From Desulfobacteraceae bacterium (GTDB lineage: Bacteria; Desulfobacterota; DSM-4660; Desulfatiglandales; Desulfatiglandaceae), in NCBI GenBank assembly GCA_030613055.1, contig JAUWMR010000005.1, positions 1-64,000 on the forward strand: a DNA stretch of 64,000 nucleotides. Reading direction: 5' to 3'. Below the pieces are notes generated by a model that ran no database searches, was not told the DNA's origin, and saw nothing but the letters and a program-made list of their open reading frames with translations. Numbering within the stretch: the first letter of the stretch is position 1; the number at the start of each line of letters is the position of its first letter. The position numbers and the translations under genes were made by a program. Below are positions 42,830 through 51,949 of the stretch, piece by piece.

Positions 42830-43594
42830 TCAATTACCCTCAAGCTCCTTTACCATTTCCTTTACGACTTTTAGTGTTTTCTTGTCTTTTTCATATGGGG
42901 GCCGTCCATCCAGATCCGCCTCAATAATATCGGTTTTAAAGGGAATAAAACCAAGAAAATGAAAATCCGGCATCTGCTTTACCAGGAAATCACTGTCCCT
43001 GTCCGACCGTATCTTGTTTCCCACAAAACTCAACTTCTTTATCCCGAGATCCCCGGCTAATTTGCGGATCTGATGGGCCGTCTCGATACTCCGCCTGCCC
43101 GGTTCCACCACGACAACCAGCCGGTCAACCGACATGGCCGTGCCACGGCCTAAGTGTTCAAGGCCGGCCTCCATGTCTAAAATTACGGCCTCATCTCTGG
43201 CCAGGACAATATGCCTCACCAGATGTTTTAGGAGGACGCTCTCCGGGCATACACATCCTGCGCCACCTGTTTTAACGCTGCCCATAACCATGACCTTTAC
43301 ACCATCTATTTCAACTGAGAGGCTTTCGGGAAGGTCATCAACCTTTGGATTCAGTTTGAAAAACTGGCCCATTGCTCCCACCTTGGCCCCGGTTCTTTCC
43401 TCGATCAGTTCTTTCATCTTTGAAATGGGCACGATCTCTTCACTGTTTTTGACCCCGAGGGCCTGGGCCAGATTGGCGTCTGGATCAGCATCAATGGCCA
43501 GCACCCTTTTCCCGTCATCAGCGAGGGCTTTTATTAAAAAAGCCGCAAAGGTGGTCTTACCCACGCCCCCCTTCCCGCTTATTGCAATCTTCAC
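42830..43594 (-). CDS. CooC-like ATPase for CO dehydrogenase maturation
   Basis: A 254-residue MinD/ParA-type ATPase that helps insert nickel into carbon monoxide dehydrogenase. A deviant Walker A motif GKGGVGKTTF (about 7-16) with switch I IDADPDANLAQALGV (about 38-52) is followed by switch II ILDMEAGLEHLGRGTA (about 138). The CVCPE segment (about 112) holds the Cys pair (GAGCVCPE) that binds metal in CooC/AcsF. The start is a GTG with AAAGGAG upstream. No CODH gene lies in this window, but the Wood-Ljungdahl pathway is common in related sulfate reducers. Confidence 0.88.
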   Translation of the reverse strand: MKIAISGKGGVGKTTFAAFLIKALADDGKRVLAIDADPDANLAQALGVKNSEEIVPISKMKELIEERTGAKVGAMGQFFKLNPKVDDLPESLSVEIDGVKVMVMGSVKTGGAGCVCPESVLLKHLVRHIVLARDEAVILDMEAGLEHLGRGTAMSVDRLVVVVEPGRRSIETAHQIRKLAGDLGIKKLSFVGNKIRSDRDSDFLVKQMPDFHFLGFIPFKTDIIEADLDGRPPYEKDKKTLKVVKEMVKELEGN

Positions 43595-43689
43595 AATCTC
43601 GCTCCTTTTTTCCTTCTTCCTGTCAAAAACCGGATGGATTGGTGTAATTAAAAACCATATACAAGAAAAAGCGGTTTATGGAATGATTT

Positions 43690-43808
43690 GAGTGTAACGT
43701 TTTTTCGTAGCACAGAGCTTTAGTCCCGCTTTAGCGGGACCATTTTGATGCAGGGCTAAAGCCCTGCGCTACGCTATGAGAGAGAATGCACGCAAAAAGG
43801 TTACACTC
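43690..43808. mobile_element. 119-bp MITE with 9-bp target duplications
   Basis: The ends are 15-base inverted repeats with one mismatch: GAGTGTAACGTTTTT at the left, and AAAAAGGTTACACTC at the right. GAATGATTT occurs exactly on both outer sides (43681-43689 and 43809-43817), a clear 9-bp target-site duplication. Inside are two smaller hairpins (AGTCCCGCTTTAGCGGGAC and GCAGGGCTAAAGCCCTGC). There is no open frame, so a transposase elsewhere must have moved it. Confidence 0.88.
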
Positions 43809-43840
43809 GAATGATTTACACCCACAGACATCAGGCGTCA

Positions 43841-44515
43841 TTACTCTAATTCTAACTCAAAGGAGGCGGCATCTGTGGGAACAGGAAGGGATGCCCATCT
43901 TACCTTTCCCCGGGAAAGAGATCCTAATGGAAAACGGCCGGCACTCCTGATAATTTTACGACCTTTAATATCAAAACTCGTTATGCTCATCCCAACAGAC
44001 TCATACAGGAGGTCTTCTTTGGCCTGATACAGAATAGTAACGAACGATCCTTCTCTTTTGTAGTTAATGATCCTGACCTGTTCGTTGCTTATTACACCGT
44101 CGAACCCTTTTTTTTCGGAAGATTCCAAGGCCTGAATTTTTCTGGATATGATGCTTTTTACCACGGCAATATCCAGATCGGCGACCAGCTCTGTACAGGC
44201 AGTCCTTTCCTTAAGGCTTTCTTTCAGCACCTTGATATGCTTCACACAACACCCGGCAGTTATCTCTAAGACTGATTTTTTTGTCTCACAGTCGTCGATA
44301 GAGTCTAAAAGGCTCTTGAAAGTAGTATTTTCTTTAACAGCGTTTCTCAAGGCCAAGGCATAGGATACGTCTTTGGCAATCACAAGGGATCCTCTCTTTA
44401 GGCATGAATAACAGTACTTGCCGCGGATTTCCTCTGCCGAAGCACCCGGGCAATAAAATGAACTCGCCATCAGACATATAAAGACCAGGGCCATGCTTTT
44501 GGTTATCATCTTCAT
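43841..44515 (-). CDS. exported Cys-containing hypothetical protein
   Basis: A 224-residue secreted protein. I chose the ATG at 44515 (MKMITKSM) with GGGAG 8 bases upstream rather than 44530. The signal peptide is ALVFICLMASSFYCPGASA. The mature protein has three Cys pairs (YCYSCLKRG, DDCETKKS, GCCVKHIK), plus a C in RTACTEL, which suggests disulfides or a metal site; the C-terminal half is beta-rich with VSNEQV-like strands. No family is recognised. It lies alone between the MITE and the RND remnant. Confidence 0.75.
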   Translation of the reverse strand: MKMITKSMALVFICLMASSFYCPGASAEEIRGKYCYSCLKRGSLVIAKDVSYALALRNAVKENTTFKSLLDSIDDCETKKSVLEITAGCCVKHIKVLKESLKERTACTELVADLDIAVVKSIISRKIQALESSEKKGFDGVISNEQVRIINYKREGSFVTILYQAKEDLLYESVGMSITSFDIKGRKIIRSAGRFPLGSLSRGKVRWASLPVPTDAASFELELE

Positions 44516-44678
44516 AAGATGCACTCCCATTTAGGTGGTAATGTAACATTTCTTATAGCAGAGAATAGGAAATAGATGGTTTTGTGTCAAGTATACGCGC
44601 TACTCCTTCAGTTCCCCGCAAAACTCAGGTGTAATTAAACCGGGGAATTCCCTTAAATCACTATTTACGAAAAGGGTT

Positions 44679-44855
44679 TCAGTTTCCTCCTCTTGACCGA
44701 CCGCTTTTCAGGCTTTGAGCAATGGAACAAAGGACTGGTACTACAACTAATGTCAGCAGTGTGGCAACTGCAAGGCCGAAGATTACTGCAACGGCCATTG
44801 GCAGCAACCCCAAAACAGTTGCCTGGCGCTTGAGGGCGAGTTGATTGACGATCAT
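44679..44855 (-). pseudogene. RND efflux permease reduced to 58 codons
   Basis: The ATG at 44855 overlaps the stop of the adaptor gene (ATGA), the normal adaptor-permease junction. The frame reads MIVNQLALKRQATVLG, like the first helix of an RND permease, and passes straight into AVIFGLAVATLLTLVVVPVL with CSIAQSLKSG, which is the end of the last helix. About 1000 codons between are missing, without a frame break. The remaining product cannot pump. Confidence 0.8.
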
Positions 44856-45910
44856 TCGACCTGAACCCTTATTCCTTCCTCAATTGCGGTCTGGCCCTCT
44901 ACAATCAACCGGTCGCCTGCCTTGAGTCCCTTTGTGATCTGGATCCGATCCTCTTCAATAATGCCGGTAGAGACAGTGCGGGCATGGGCTACACCATCCT
45001 TTTCCACAAAGAGGATGCGTTCCCCGCCCTTGTCCACCAGGGCGAATAGCGGGGCAACGAGTGCCTTCGCAATGACTCTGCGGACGAAACCAACCCTGGC
45101 AATCATACCCGGCCTAATCAAGTGCTTCTGGTTGTTGACAAGGACTTTTACCATGAAGGTCTTTGTAGCTGGATCGGCCTTGTAAGCCACAAAAACCACC
45201 GCGCCGGTCAGGCGCCGTTTTGGAAAAGCGTCGATTCTGACAGTGGCCTTTTGTCCGACTTTCAGATATCTAACGTCAAGTTCAGGCACGTTAACATTTA
45301 TCTTTATCTTATCAACATTGACCAGGTCCACCATGGGTTTTCCCCGGTCAATGAATTCACCCTCGTCTACAAAAAGGTGGTTGACCACACCTCCTATAGG
45401 AGCCCAGACAAAACCGCGTTCATATTCCACTTTGGCCTGCCTGAAACTGCCCTGGGCGAGGATTTGCTCGGTCTGTGCCCGGTCAAGTTCTTCCTTGTTA
45501 ATGATCTTCCGTTCAAATAGATTCTTGCGGCGTTGATACAGGTTATCGGCCAATTTGAAAGCTGCATCTGCCCTGTCCAGAGCTGCCTTAAGGGCCGAAA
45601 CATCAATCTTTGCCAAAAGATCGCCCTTTTCTATTGTATCGCCTTCAGAAGGGCCGATCCAATCCACACGGCCTCCTTTGTCTGCAGGCACAAGTACGTC
45701 TTGCCAGGCCTTGGTGTCACCGGGCAGGACAAGAATATCCCGGATAGAAACCGGTTTGACTTTGACCACCGAGACCTTAACGACTCTTATGCGCTCCTGC
45801 TTATTTATTGGCTGTGCATCACTCTCCGAGCTACCGCATCCGGCTGTGGAAAACAGCATAATAACAGCAGCTAAAAAAGATGCGACCAGGTTATTATTAA
45901 AACGGCCCAT
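44852..45910 (-). CDS. RND periplasmic adaptor lipoprotein (MFP family)
   Basis: This 352-residue periplasmic adaptor would bridge an RND permease and an outer-membrane channel. The N-terminus is a lipoprotein signal with lipobox STAGC (Cys about 25). The barrel-sandwich half-motifs (VLPGDTKAWQDVLVPADKGG and VWAPIGGVVNHLFVDEGEFI), an alpha-hairpin (about 105-150) and a beta-barrel domain are visible. Its stop overlaps the start of a shrunken permease gene, so the pump it served has been lost here. It could still work with a permease encoded elsewhere. Confidence 0.9.
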   Translation of the reverse strand: MGRFNNNLVASFLAAVIMLFSTAGCGSSESDAQPINKQERIRVVKVSVVKVKPVSIRDILVLPGDTKAWQDVLVPADKGGRVDWIGPSEGDTIEKGDLLAKIDVSALKAALDRADAAFKLADNLYQRRKNLFERKIINKEELDRAQTEQILAQGSFRQAKVEYERGFVWAPIGGVVNHLFVDEGEFIDRGKPMVDLVNVDKIKINVNVPELDVRYLKVGQKATVRIDAFPKRRLTGAVVFVAYKADPATKTFMVKVLVNNQKHLIRPGMIARVGFVRRVIAKALVAPLFALVDKGGERILFVEKDGVAHARTVSTGIIEEDRIQITKGLKAGDRLIVEGQTAIEEGIRVQVE

Positions 45911-46169
45911 TTAAGTACCTTTCCCTTCTTCCCTTGGAGAAAACCCCCTGAAATCAAGGCGCAACAAACACTCCGGTCTTTTTACATCTAATAATAGCGA
46001 TATGCCTCATCCTGTCAACTAAGGAATTTTAGGAAACGTGCTGACAAGGCTATTTGCAATGCAGTTGGTATCTGTTGTTGCGTCATTGATCAGTTTTATA
46101 TATAAGGTATTATAGATCCTGCTTGAATGCATTAAGTATATATATTTATGATACAAGACACTATATATC

Positions 46170-46958
46170 ATGATTGACCGGGAAACTAAAATAATATTCA
46201 ATAGAGCGGTCGCCCCCGACACCTTTTTGATGGGGCTTTGGTCCCGCGAAATTGTGGCCGGGGCAAGACCAGGTCAGTTTGTAATGATAAAAGCAGGACT
46301 TTCCGCTGACCCACTCTTAAGGCGACCTTTTTCCATATGCGCAATCCAGGGGAATGACGTTTTTTGTATACTCTACAGGGTCGTGGGTAGGGGCACTAAA
46401 ATCCTGTCAAGGGTTACGGAAGGAAATAGATTATCGGTTTTAGGCCCTCTGGGCAGAGGATTTGATTTTCCGAAGGCCGATCAAAAACCCTTCATTGTGG
46501 CAGGCGGTATCGGTATTGCGCCCCTTATTTTCCTGGCACAGGCCATTAATAGCGATAACTTGACGTTTATGGCCGGGTATCGTCATAAAGACGAAATAGT
46601 TGCCATGGAAAAGTTTAGCCTTAGCGGCATGGAAATTAATATTGCCACAGATGATGGCACGGCCGGTCATCACGGGCCTGTTACGGAGCTCCTTGAAGCC
46701 CGTTTGGATGGACCGGATGAAGACCGCAGGGTTGTATTTGCGTGCGGCCCATTGCCGATGCTGGAACGGGTAGCTGATCTAACCAACGATAGTTGTATTC
46801 CGTGCCAGGTATCTTTAGAGACGACCATGGCCTGCGGGCTGGGGGCCTGCCTTGGTTGTGCGGTCAAAGCAGCATCAAAAGAAACCGATGTGTACTACCA
46901 TGTATGCAAAGACGGGCCTGTCTTTGATGTTAAAACTCTTTATTGGGGAGCCCGATAA
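46170..46958 (+). CDS. pyrK: dihydroorotate dehydrogenase electron-transfer subunit
   Basis: PyrK passes electrons from dihydroorotate oxidation in PyrD to NAD via FAD and a [2Fe-2S] cluster. The 262-residue protein has FAD-binding DPLLRRPFSIC (about 46-56), an NAD-binding region VAGGIGIAPLIFL (about 110), and a C-terminal cluster motif CGLGACLGCAVKA with YYHVCKDGP (about 223-252), giving four Cys. pyrD starts 3 bases after the stop. No good ribosome-binding site precedes the ATG at 46170. TTGATC/TATTAT at about 46088-46115 could be the promoter. Confidence 0.95.
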   Translation: MIDRETKIIFNRAVAPDTFLMGLWSREIVAGARPGQFVMIKAGLSADPLLRRPFSICAIQGNDVFCILYRVVGRGTKILSRVTEGNRLSVLGPLGRGFDFPKADQKPFIVAGGIGIAPLIFLAQAINSDNLTFMAGYRHKDEIVAMEKFSLSGMEINIATDDGTAGHHGPVTELLEARLDGPDEDRRVVFACGPLPMLERVADLTNDSCIPCQVSLETTMACGLGACLGCAVKAASKETDVYYHVCKDGPVFDVKTLYWGAR

Positions 46959-46961
46959 GCC

Positions 46962-47897
46962 ATGTCCCAAACCCATTTAAAGGTAAAGATCGGCCCTTTG
47001 GAGCTAAAGAATCCTGTGCTTGCAGCATCAGGGACCTTCGGCTATGGCCAGGAATATGCCGACCTGATAGACCTCAACCTTCTGGGCGGTATTGTCATTA
47101 AGGGGCTTTCCATCAAACCAATGTCTGGAAATCCCCCTCCCAGAATTGTAGAGACACCCTGCGGCATGTTGAATTCTATTGGGCTCGCCAATGTGGGCCT
47201 GGAAGCATTTCTAAAGGAAAAGCTTCCATGGCTCCGGAAGCTGAATACGGCTGTAATCGTTAATATCTACGGGCACAGTACGGATGAGTATGGGGCTGTA
47301 TCAGCCGGTCTTAGAGGCATTGAAGGCATATCAGCCATTGAGGTAAATATCTCCTGTCCCAATGTCGAAACGGGCGGCATGGCCTTTGGAACTGATCCGG
47401 ATGTTGCAGCTAAGGTAACCGAGGAAGTCCTTAAAAATACGGACAAGCCGGTCATTGTAAAGCTGTCTCCTAACGTGACAGATATCACGGCAGTGGCTAA
47501 AGCAGTTGAAAAGGCCGGAGCCCATGGGTTATCCCTGATCAATACTCTGACGGGAATGGCCATAGATATTGATACGCGTTCGCCAAGGCTGGCAAATATC
47601 TCAGGTGGTTTGTCGGGGCCAGCCATCCGGCCTGTGGCACTTTATATGGTTCGCGAGGTCGTCAAAGTGGTTCGCATTCCGGTTATTGGTATCGGGGGAA
47701 TTATTAACTACCAGGATGCCCTTGAGTTTCTCATTGCCGGGGCCAGGGCCGTTCAGGTGGGGACAGCCAACTTTGTAAATCCAAGGGCTACCCTGGATAT
47801 CGTAGAGGGTCTAAGAAAATACTGCGAAGATCGGAAGATTGCCAGTATTGATGAAATTATCGGCAGCCTGAAAGGAAATACTCAGCCAGGCGAATGA
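46962..47897 (+). CDS. pyrD: dihydroorotate dehydrogenase catalytic subunit, class 1B
   Basis: This enzyme oxidises dihydroorotate to orotate in pyrimidine synthesis, using FMN. The 311-residue TIM barrel has NPVLAASGTFGYGQEY (about 17-32), KGLSIKPMSGNPPPRI (about 48), the catalytic Cys loop VNISCPNVETGG (about 126-137), KLSPNVTDI (about 166) and FMN-phosphate GIGGIINYQDALEFLIAGA (about 243). The active-site Cys marks class 1, and the adjacent pyrK marks subclass 1B. Confidence 0.96.
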   Translation: MSQTHLKVKIGPLELKNPVLAASGTFGYGQEYADLIDLNLLGGIVIKGLSIKPMSGNPPPRIVETPCGMLNSIGLANVGLEAFLKEKLPWLRKLNTAVIVNIYGHSTDEYGAVSAGLRGIEGISAIEVNISCPNVETGGMAFGTDPDVAAKVTEEVLKNTDKPVIVKLSPNVTDITAVAKAVEKAGAHGLSLINTLTGMAIDIDTRSPRLANISGGLSGPAIRPVALYMVREVVKVVRIPVIGIGGIINYQDALEFLIAGARAVQVGTANFVNPRATLDIVEGLRKYCEDRKIASIDEIIGSLKGNTQPGE

Positions 47898-47915
47898 AAA
47901 CTACTGATCTGCTCA

Positions 47916-49427
47916 TCACGGATGAATCCTGATCTTGCGCGGGATCTTGTAGGAAGAAATGTTCTGCCTGCACCAGTTTGTCAGGTCTTTTTCCGTCATC
48001 GTACCACCGGATCTCAGGAAAACCTCACAGGCAACCATGTCCCGGTGCCTCGGATGCCATTCCCCCCAGACACGGGCCGACTCAATATCGGGATGATACG
48101 AAAGAATCTTTTCCACTTCTTTGGGGTACGCTTTAAGACCGAATATATTAATCATATCTTTCTTCAAGCCCGTAAGGGTAAGATAGTTATCTTTGTCAAG
48201 GTAGCCAAGATCCCCGGTCATAAACCAGTCATCAACAAATGCCTTTTTTGTATGTTCTGGTTGATTAAAATACCTGGAAAAGACATTAAGGCCCCTTGCC
48301 AGGACCTCCCCTTCCACACCTGCGGGAACCTCTCGTCCCTTATTGTCTAAAATTTTCACCTCACAGCAGGCTAAAGGATAGCCGACTGTACCGAATTTGG
48401 GTGGGCGGCTAAGCCCGTTCCATGTGATGACCGGAGAGCACTCTGTCAAACCATAGCCCTCACTGATGCTCAATCCCAGCAAGTCATGATATTTTTCTAA
48501 AAGTTCCACGGAAATTCCAATGCCGCCGCTCGTAAGATTATTCAGCCGGGAACAAAGCCCTGGTTTTTCAGACAAATGGTTGACCAGTGAAAAATATATT
48601 GCCGGGACAGAAATAACCTGCGTAACATGACAGGCTTCCATAATGTTCACGATCTGCCTTCCCCGCAATGTAGTGTCCAGTATTAAACAGGTTGCGCACC
48701 CGGCAAGAGGAACCATAAAACCATCTGTAAAACCGTAACAATGAAATAGAGGAAGCAGGCATGAGAGCACTTCGGATTCCGGATCATTATTCCTGAAGGC
48801 CTCTTCAGCAAAGAAAACGGCATCGTAAAATACAGAGGCATGGGTGAGTTCCGCTCCTAAGGCATATCCCTCCATTGCGGCCGTGTACACAACCATTGCG
48901 GTGTCATCCGGCCCCATGTCCTCGCAATGTGTGTCGGCTTCCGATAAATCAAGGTCCTCGATAGACATGATAGAAGGGGCCTTTTCATCTACCGTAACAA
49001 AACACGGCTGTGGTAGATCATTGATTATTTCATATGCCTTTTGAGCGGTCGATAAATTATCGCGTTTACAGATTATGCATTTGGGCCGGGTTTCGGAAAG
49101 AATATGGGCCAGTTCATAGTGTTTGATTCTGGGATTCAACGGCACTAAGACGGCCCCGATTCGAAAAACCGCCAGAGAGACGAGGGCATAGTTCATGGTG
49201 TTTAGGGATATGAGCAGAACCATGTCATTCCGGTCCACCCCAATCTTCTTTAGCCCGTAAACCATGCGGCAAACCCTGTCATGGTACTCCTCATAGGTCA
49301 GAATCTTGCCTGGAACTCCAATCCCGTTTCTCTCGGGACAAAGCTCTGCTGAAAGGTCTAATAATCCTCCCAGATTCCCCGGAAACTGAAATGCGGTCTT
49401 TTCTTGTGTGTATTGAAGCTCAACCAT
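47916..49427 (-). CDS. acyl-CoA synthetase-like protein with degenerate ATP motifs
   Basis: A 503-residue member of the AMP-forming adenylating family. The core fold signals are present: ISEGYGLTECSPVI (about 332), MTGDLGYLDKDNYL (about 412), and KKDMINIFGLKAYPKEVE (about 428). The ATP P-loop, usually Y-T-S-G-T-T-G-x-P-K-G, reads VYTAAMEGYALGAELTH (about 180), without its Ser/Thr/Lys set. The protein also stops at SYKIPRKIRIHP, before the usual catalytic Lys segment (P-K-T-x-x-G-K). It may be inactive as a ligase, or use a different chemistry. It is convergent with pyrD. Confidence 0.82.
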   Translation of the reverse strand: MVELQYTQEKTAFQFPGNLGGLLDLSAELCPERNGIGVPGKILTYEEYHDRVCRMVYGLKKIGVDRNDMVLLISLNTMNYALVSLAVFRIGAVLVPLNPRIKHYELAHILSETRPKCIICKRDNLSTAQKAYEIINDLPQPCFVTVDEKAPSIMSIEDLDLSEADTHCEDMGPDDTAMVVYTAAMEGYALGAELTHASVFYDAVFFAEEAFRNNDPESEVLSCLLPLFHCYGFTDGFMVPLAGCATCLILDTTLRGRQIVNIMEACHVTQVISVPAIYFSLVNHLSEKPGLCSRLNNLTSGGIGISVELLEKYHDLLGLSISEGYGLTECSPVITWNGLSRPPKFGTVGYPLACCEVKILDNKGREVPAGVEGEVLARGLNVFSRYFNQPEHTKKAFVDDWFMTGDLGYLDKDNYLTLTGLKKDMINIFGLKAYPKEVEKILSYHPDIESARVWGEWHPRHRDMVACEVFLRSGGTMTEKDLTNWCRQNISSYKIPRKIRIHP

Positions 49428-49541
49428 ATTTTTACTATCTGCTGGCAGGTGTTGACAACGGCTCCCTTCTCGCTTTTGACGAAGAAATAATAGGGAAAAT
49501 GCATTTCTGTGTCAAGTACGCAAAACGGTAAATTCTTGCAA

Positions 49542-49580
49542 AAAAGGGCATCTCGTCTTATTATGACAAGATGCCCTTTT
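49542..49580 (-). terminator. intrinsic terminator after cold-shock gene
   Basis: AAGGGCATCT and AGATGCCCTT form a stem (with GTC/GAC above it) around a short loop. On the minus strand the stem is followed by TTTTTTG, so it ends transcription of the cold-shock gene. A-rich sequence on the other side means it could also work on the plus strand. Confidence 0.88.
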
Positions 49581-49600
49581 GATTATCCAGCTTGAACAAA

Positions 49601-49801
49601 TCAAAGCCTGGTTACGTTTTTGGCCTTAGGCCCACGGTCGCTTTCTTCTATCTCAAAGCTCACACGATCTCCTTCAACCAATGTCTTAAATCCTTCCGAC
49701 TGGATGGCGGAAAAATGAACAAATAGATCCTGTCCATCTTCCTGTTCAATAAAACCGAATCCCCTCTTTTCACTAAACCATTTTACAGTTCCTTCTGCCA
49801 A
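49601..49801 (-). CDS. cold-shock protein (CspA family)
   Basis: This 66-residue single-stranded nucleic acid chaperone has RNP1 KRGFGFIEQ (about 12-20), RNP2 DLFVHFSAI (about 25-33) and a C-terminus [13 protein letters not shown]. The predicted start is TTG at 49801; GAAAGGAG lies 9 bases upstream, and no ATG exists in the right place. A long leader (49802-49960) without a gene lies upstream, as in other csp genes, and a terminator follows. Confidence 0.94.
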   Translation of the reverse strand: MAEGTVKWFSEKRGFGFIEQEDGQDLFVHFSAIQSEGFKTLVEGDRVSFEIEESDRGPKAKNVTRL

Positions 49802-49999
49802 AGCACTGACCTCCTTTCAAAAAATTTCACTCATGGTCCCAAGCTTACGGTCGCCACTCTGGCGAAAGAAACAATCTTCCAGACAAAGCCGACCCGCGAG
49901 ATTAGCCAGGCCAATTTAAAAATTAAACCTTAAACACCCCTTTTTAAAACGTCAAGAGAAAAAATGGGGTTCCTAAATATATCTTTGATGAAACTGCCG

Positions 50000-51004
50000 C
50001 TATTTCAGGGCGTTCGGTAGAAATATCTCCACTTTTGCCGTTTTTTTCATCCTGTCAAGGTAAGCCCCTGCCTCTTTACGAATTTTTTCCTGTTTTAGAT
50101 AATTTTTGAGTTTTTCTTTTATATCCTCATAACTTATAACAGTTGCAGGCTTTTTATCAAAGACCTTGATCAGGTGATATCCGAACTTTGTCTTAACAAT
50201 TCCACTTACTTCACCGGGTTTCAGGCTGAAAGCCACATCTTCAAAAGCCTTCACCATTTTCCCCCGTTCGAAATTTCCCAAATCTCCACCCCTGGCACTG
50301 CTCGGACATTGTGAAAATATCCTGGCAAGCGTGGAAAAATCTTCACCGTTTTTTATTCTTCGCTGAATATTTTCAAGTTTCTGCAATGCTTCCGCTTTCC
50401 TGGCTTCGTCCGATTCTGAGTTGACCTTAATCAAAATGTGGCTGGCCCTCACTTTTTCCGAATGCCTGAAAAATTCAGGATGGCCGTCATAATGGGCCCT
50501 GGCCTCGGCTTCTGAAATATCTACCTTTTGCGCGAATTGCCTGTCGCCAAATCGCTGAATCGATATCCTGCGTCTAATCTCCGATTTTATTTTCTCCTCC
50601 GAGACACCCATCCTTTTAAGGGCCGTTTTGAATTCAGCATCGGTGGGAAATCGCTTTTTCAATTTTATGAACTGTTCGTTCACGGCCGCAGATTCAACTT
50701 TTATCCCATTTTTCCTGCTTGCCTGGTAAAGCAATTCACGCTTAATCAGGTTTTCAAGAATTTCGCTCTCAATCTCTAAAAGCTGGGATTGATTGAGAGA
50801 ACGTCCCATTGTTATAAGCTTTTGCTTGATAGGGGCCATTTCCTTATCAAAATCATTGCGTGTAATGACTGTCCCGTTAACTTCCGCAACTTTGTCCCCA
50901 GGAGCCTGTTTTTTCTCCGCTAAGGCGGGCGGGCAAAACACTGCAAACAAAAAGACCATGACAAGGGCTTGTAATCGTCCGACATATTTTACGTCCATAA
51001 ACAC
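50000..51004 (-). CDS. SurA-like periplasmic peptidyl-prolyl isomerase (parvulin type)
   Basis: A 334-residue exported foldase that helps outer-membrane proteins fold. The signal peptide is about residues 8-29 (ALVMVFLFAVFCPPALA). A SurA N-terminal domain (about 40-165, VNGTVITRNDFDKEM and ENLIKRELLYQASRKNGI) is followed by one parvulin domain (about 185-285: VRASHILIKVNSES, GGDLGNFERGKMVKAFEDVA, KTKFGYHLIKVFDKKPA). E. coli SurA has two parvulin domains. The start is a GTG at 51004 close to AGGTGG; an ATG at 50998 is possible. Confidence 0.92.
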   Translation of the reverse strand: MFMDVKYVGRLQALVMVFLFAVFCPPALAEKKQAPGDKVAEVNGTVITRNDFDKEMAPIKQKLITMGRSLNQSQLLEIESEILENLIKRELLYQASRKNGIKVESAAVNEQFIKLKKRFPTDAEFKTALKRMGVSEEKIKSEIRRRISIQRFGDRQFAQKVDISEAEARAHYDGHPEFFRHSEKVRASHILIKVNSESDEARKAEALQKLENIQRRIKNGEDFSTLARIFSQCPSSARGGDLGNFERGKMVKAFEDVAFSLKPGEVSGIVKTKFGYHLIKVFDKKPATVISYEDIKEKLKNYLKQEKIRKEAGAYLDRMKKTAKVEIFLPNALK

Positions 51005-51064
51005 TTTTCCACCTGCAATTTATTAATACTATATTGGAATTTCAAAGGCTGGAAACTAAGGGAC

Positions 51065-51724
51065 TTACCGCAAAAGTTCAAATGGAACATACCCGTAATG
51101 ATTATCCATAAGTTCTATCTTTTTCCATCCCCCACCTTCATTCAGGACCTTAACGGTTGATCCCTGACTCAAATACCCGACGATCGGTGAGCTTTCCTCA
51201 GGCCTTATATGGATAGTAACCATATCTTTAATAATGTCCGACCAGCCAAATTCCCGATCCTGTTTTAATGTCTCCCTGACATTGGAAAAAAGCTCTTTTT
51301 CCGATGAGTACTCCGGGGTCTTGTCCCCCTTCCGGATCTTACAGTTTACTTTCGTAAGTTTGGGCGTAACAGATTTCATGGAAAACTCTACCGAGGTGTT
51401 TTTCCAGTCAGCTTTAACCAGTCCGTTTTGATTAAATTTTTCAATCCTGACAATGGTAAAACCGGATTCAAGGAGCCTATATGCAGAGGCTTCCAGTACC
51501 TTATCGATTGGATATGAAAAACTCTGTTCCTGTCCAACGGTATAGTCCTTTAGCTCCTTTAGTGTGACGGGAATAGCAGAAAAAAGGATACAGCCAGACA
51601 AAAAAAGGCATAAAATAGCACCAAGGCCTGTAATAAGACACGGCCTGTTTTTTCTTATGTAATAAATGGACATGTTTTGAAAGATATTTGAATACATATT
51701 GCCCAGGATTATTTCCTCCTCCAT
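51065..51724 (-). CDS. lipoprotein with SH3-like C-terminal domain (DUF3568-like)
   Basis: A 219-residue envelope lipoprotein. The lipobox LFLSGC (Cys about 45) follows a hydrophobic stretch (LITGLGAILCLF). Residues about 60-140 resemble DUF3568 (AYRLLESGFTIVRIEK). The C-terminus is a bacterial SH3 domain (about 165-219: IHIRPEESSPIVGYLSQGST, VKVLNEGGGWKKIEL, YGYVPFELL), which often binds peptidoglycan. The N-terminus is uncertain: the 51724 ATG gives an unusually long lead, and an internal GGAGGAGG suggests a later start. Upstream of the SurA-like gene. Confidence 0.8.
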   Translation of the reverse strand: MEEEIILGNMYSNIFQNMSIYYIRKNRPCLITGLGAILCLFLSGCILFSAIPVTLKELKDYTVGQEQSFSYPIDKVLEASAYRLLESGFTIVRIEKFNQNGLVKADWKNTSVEFSMKSVTPKLTKVNCKIRKGDKTPEYSSEKELFSNVRETLKQDREFGWSDIIKDMVTIHIRPEESSPIVGYLSQGSTVKVLNEGGGWKKIELMDNHYGYVPFELLR

Positions 51725-51949
51725 CTTAGGTTCTTATTATTGGACAGAATCTCGTTTTCGCATGATAGCATAAGGAAAAGCAGCCCGAGTGTAAAGTGAA
51801 AAAGGATTACGTGCTTGAATGGTTTTTCTCTATTCTAACCTGCACGGGAACCCCAATTAACTGCTCGGGTATATCTCATCGAATAAAACACGCTTTCCTT
51901 TCCAGAGCTTGTGATGACAGTCATGAGGTAATGAGAGGCCAAATTAAGG

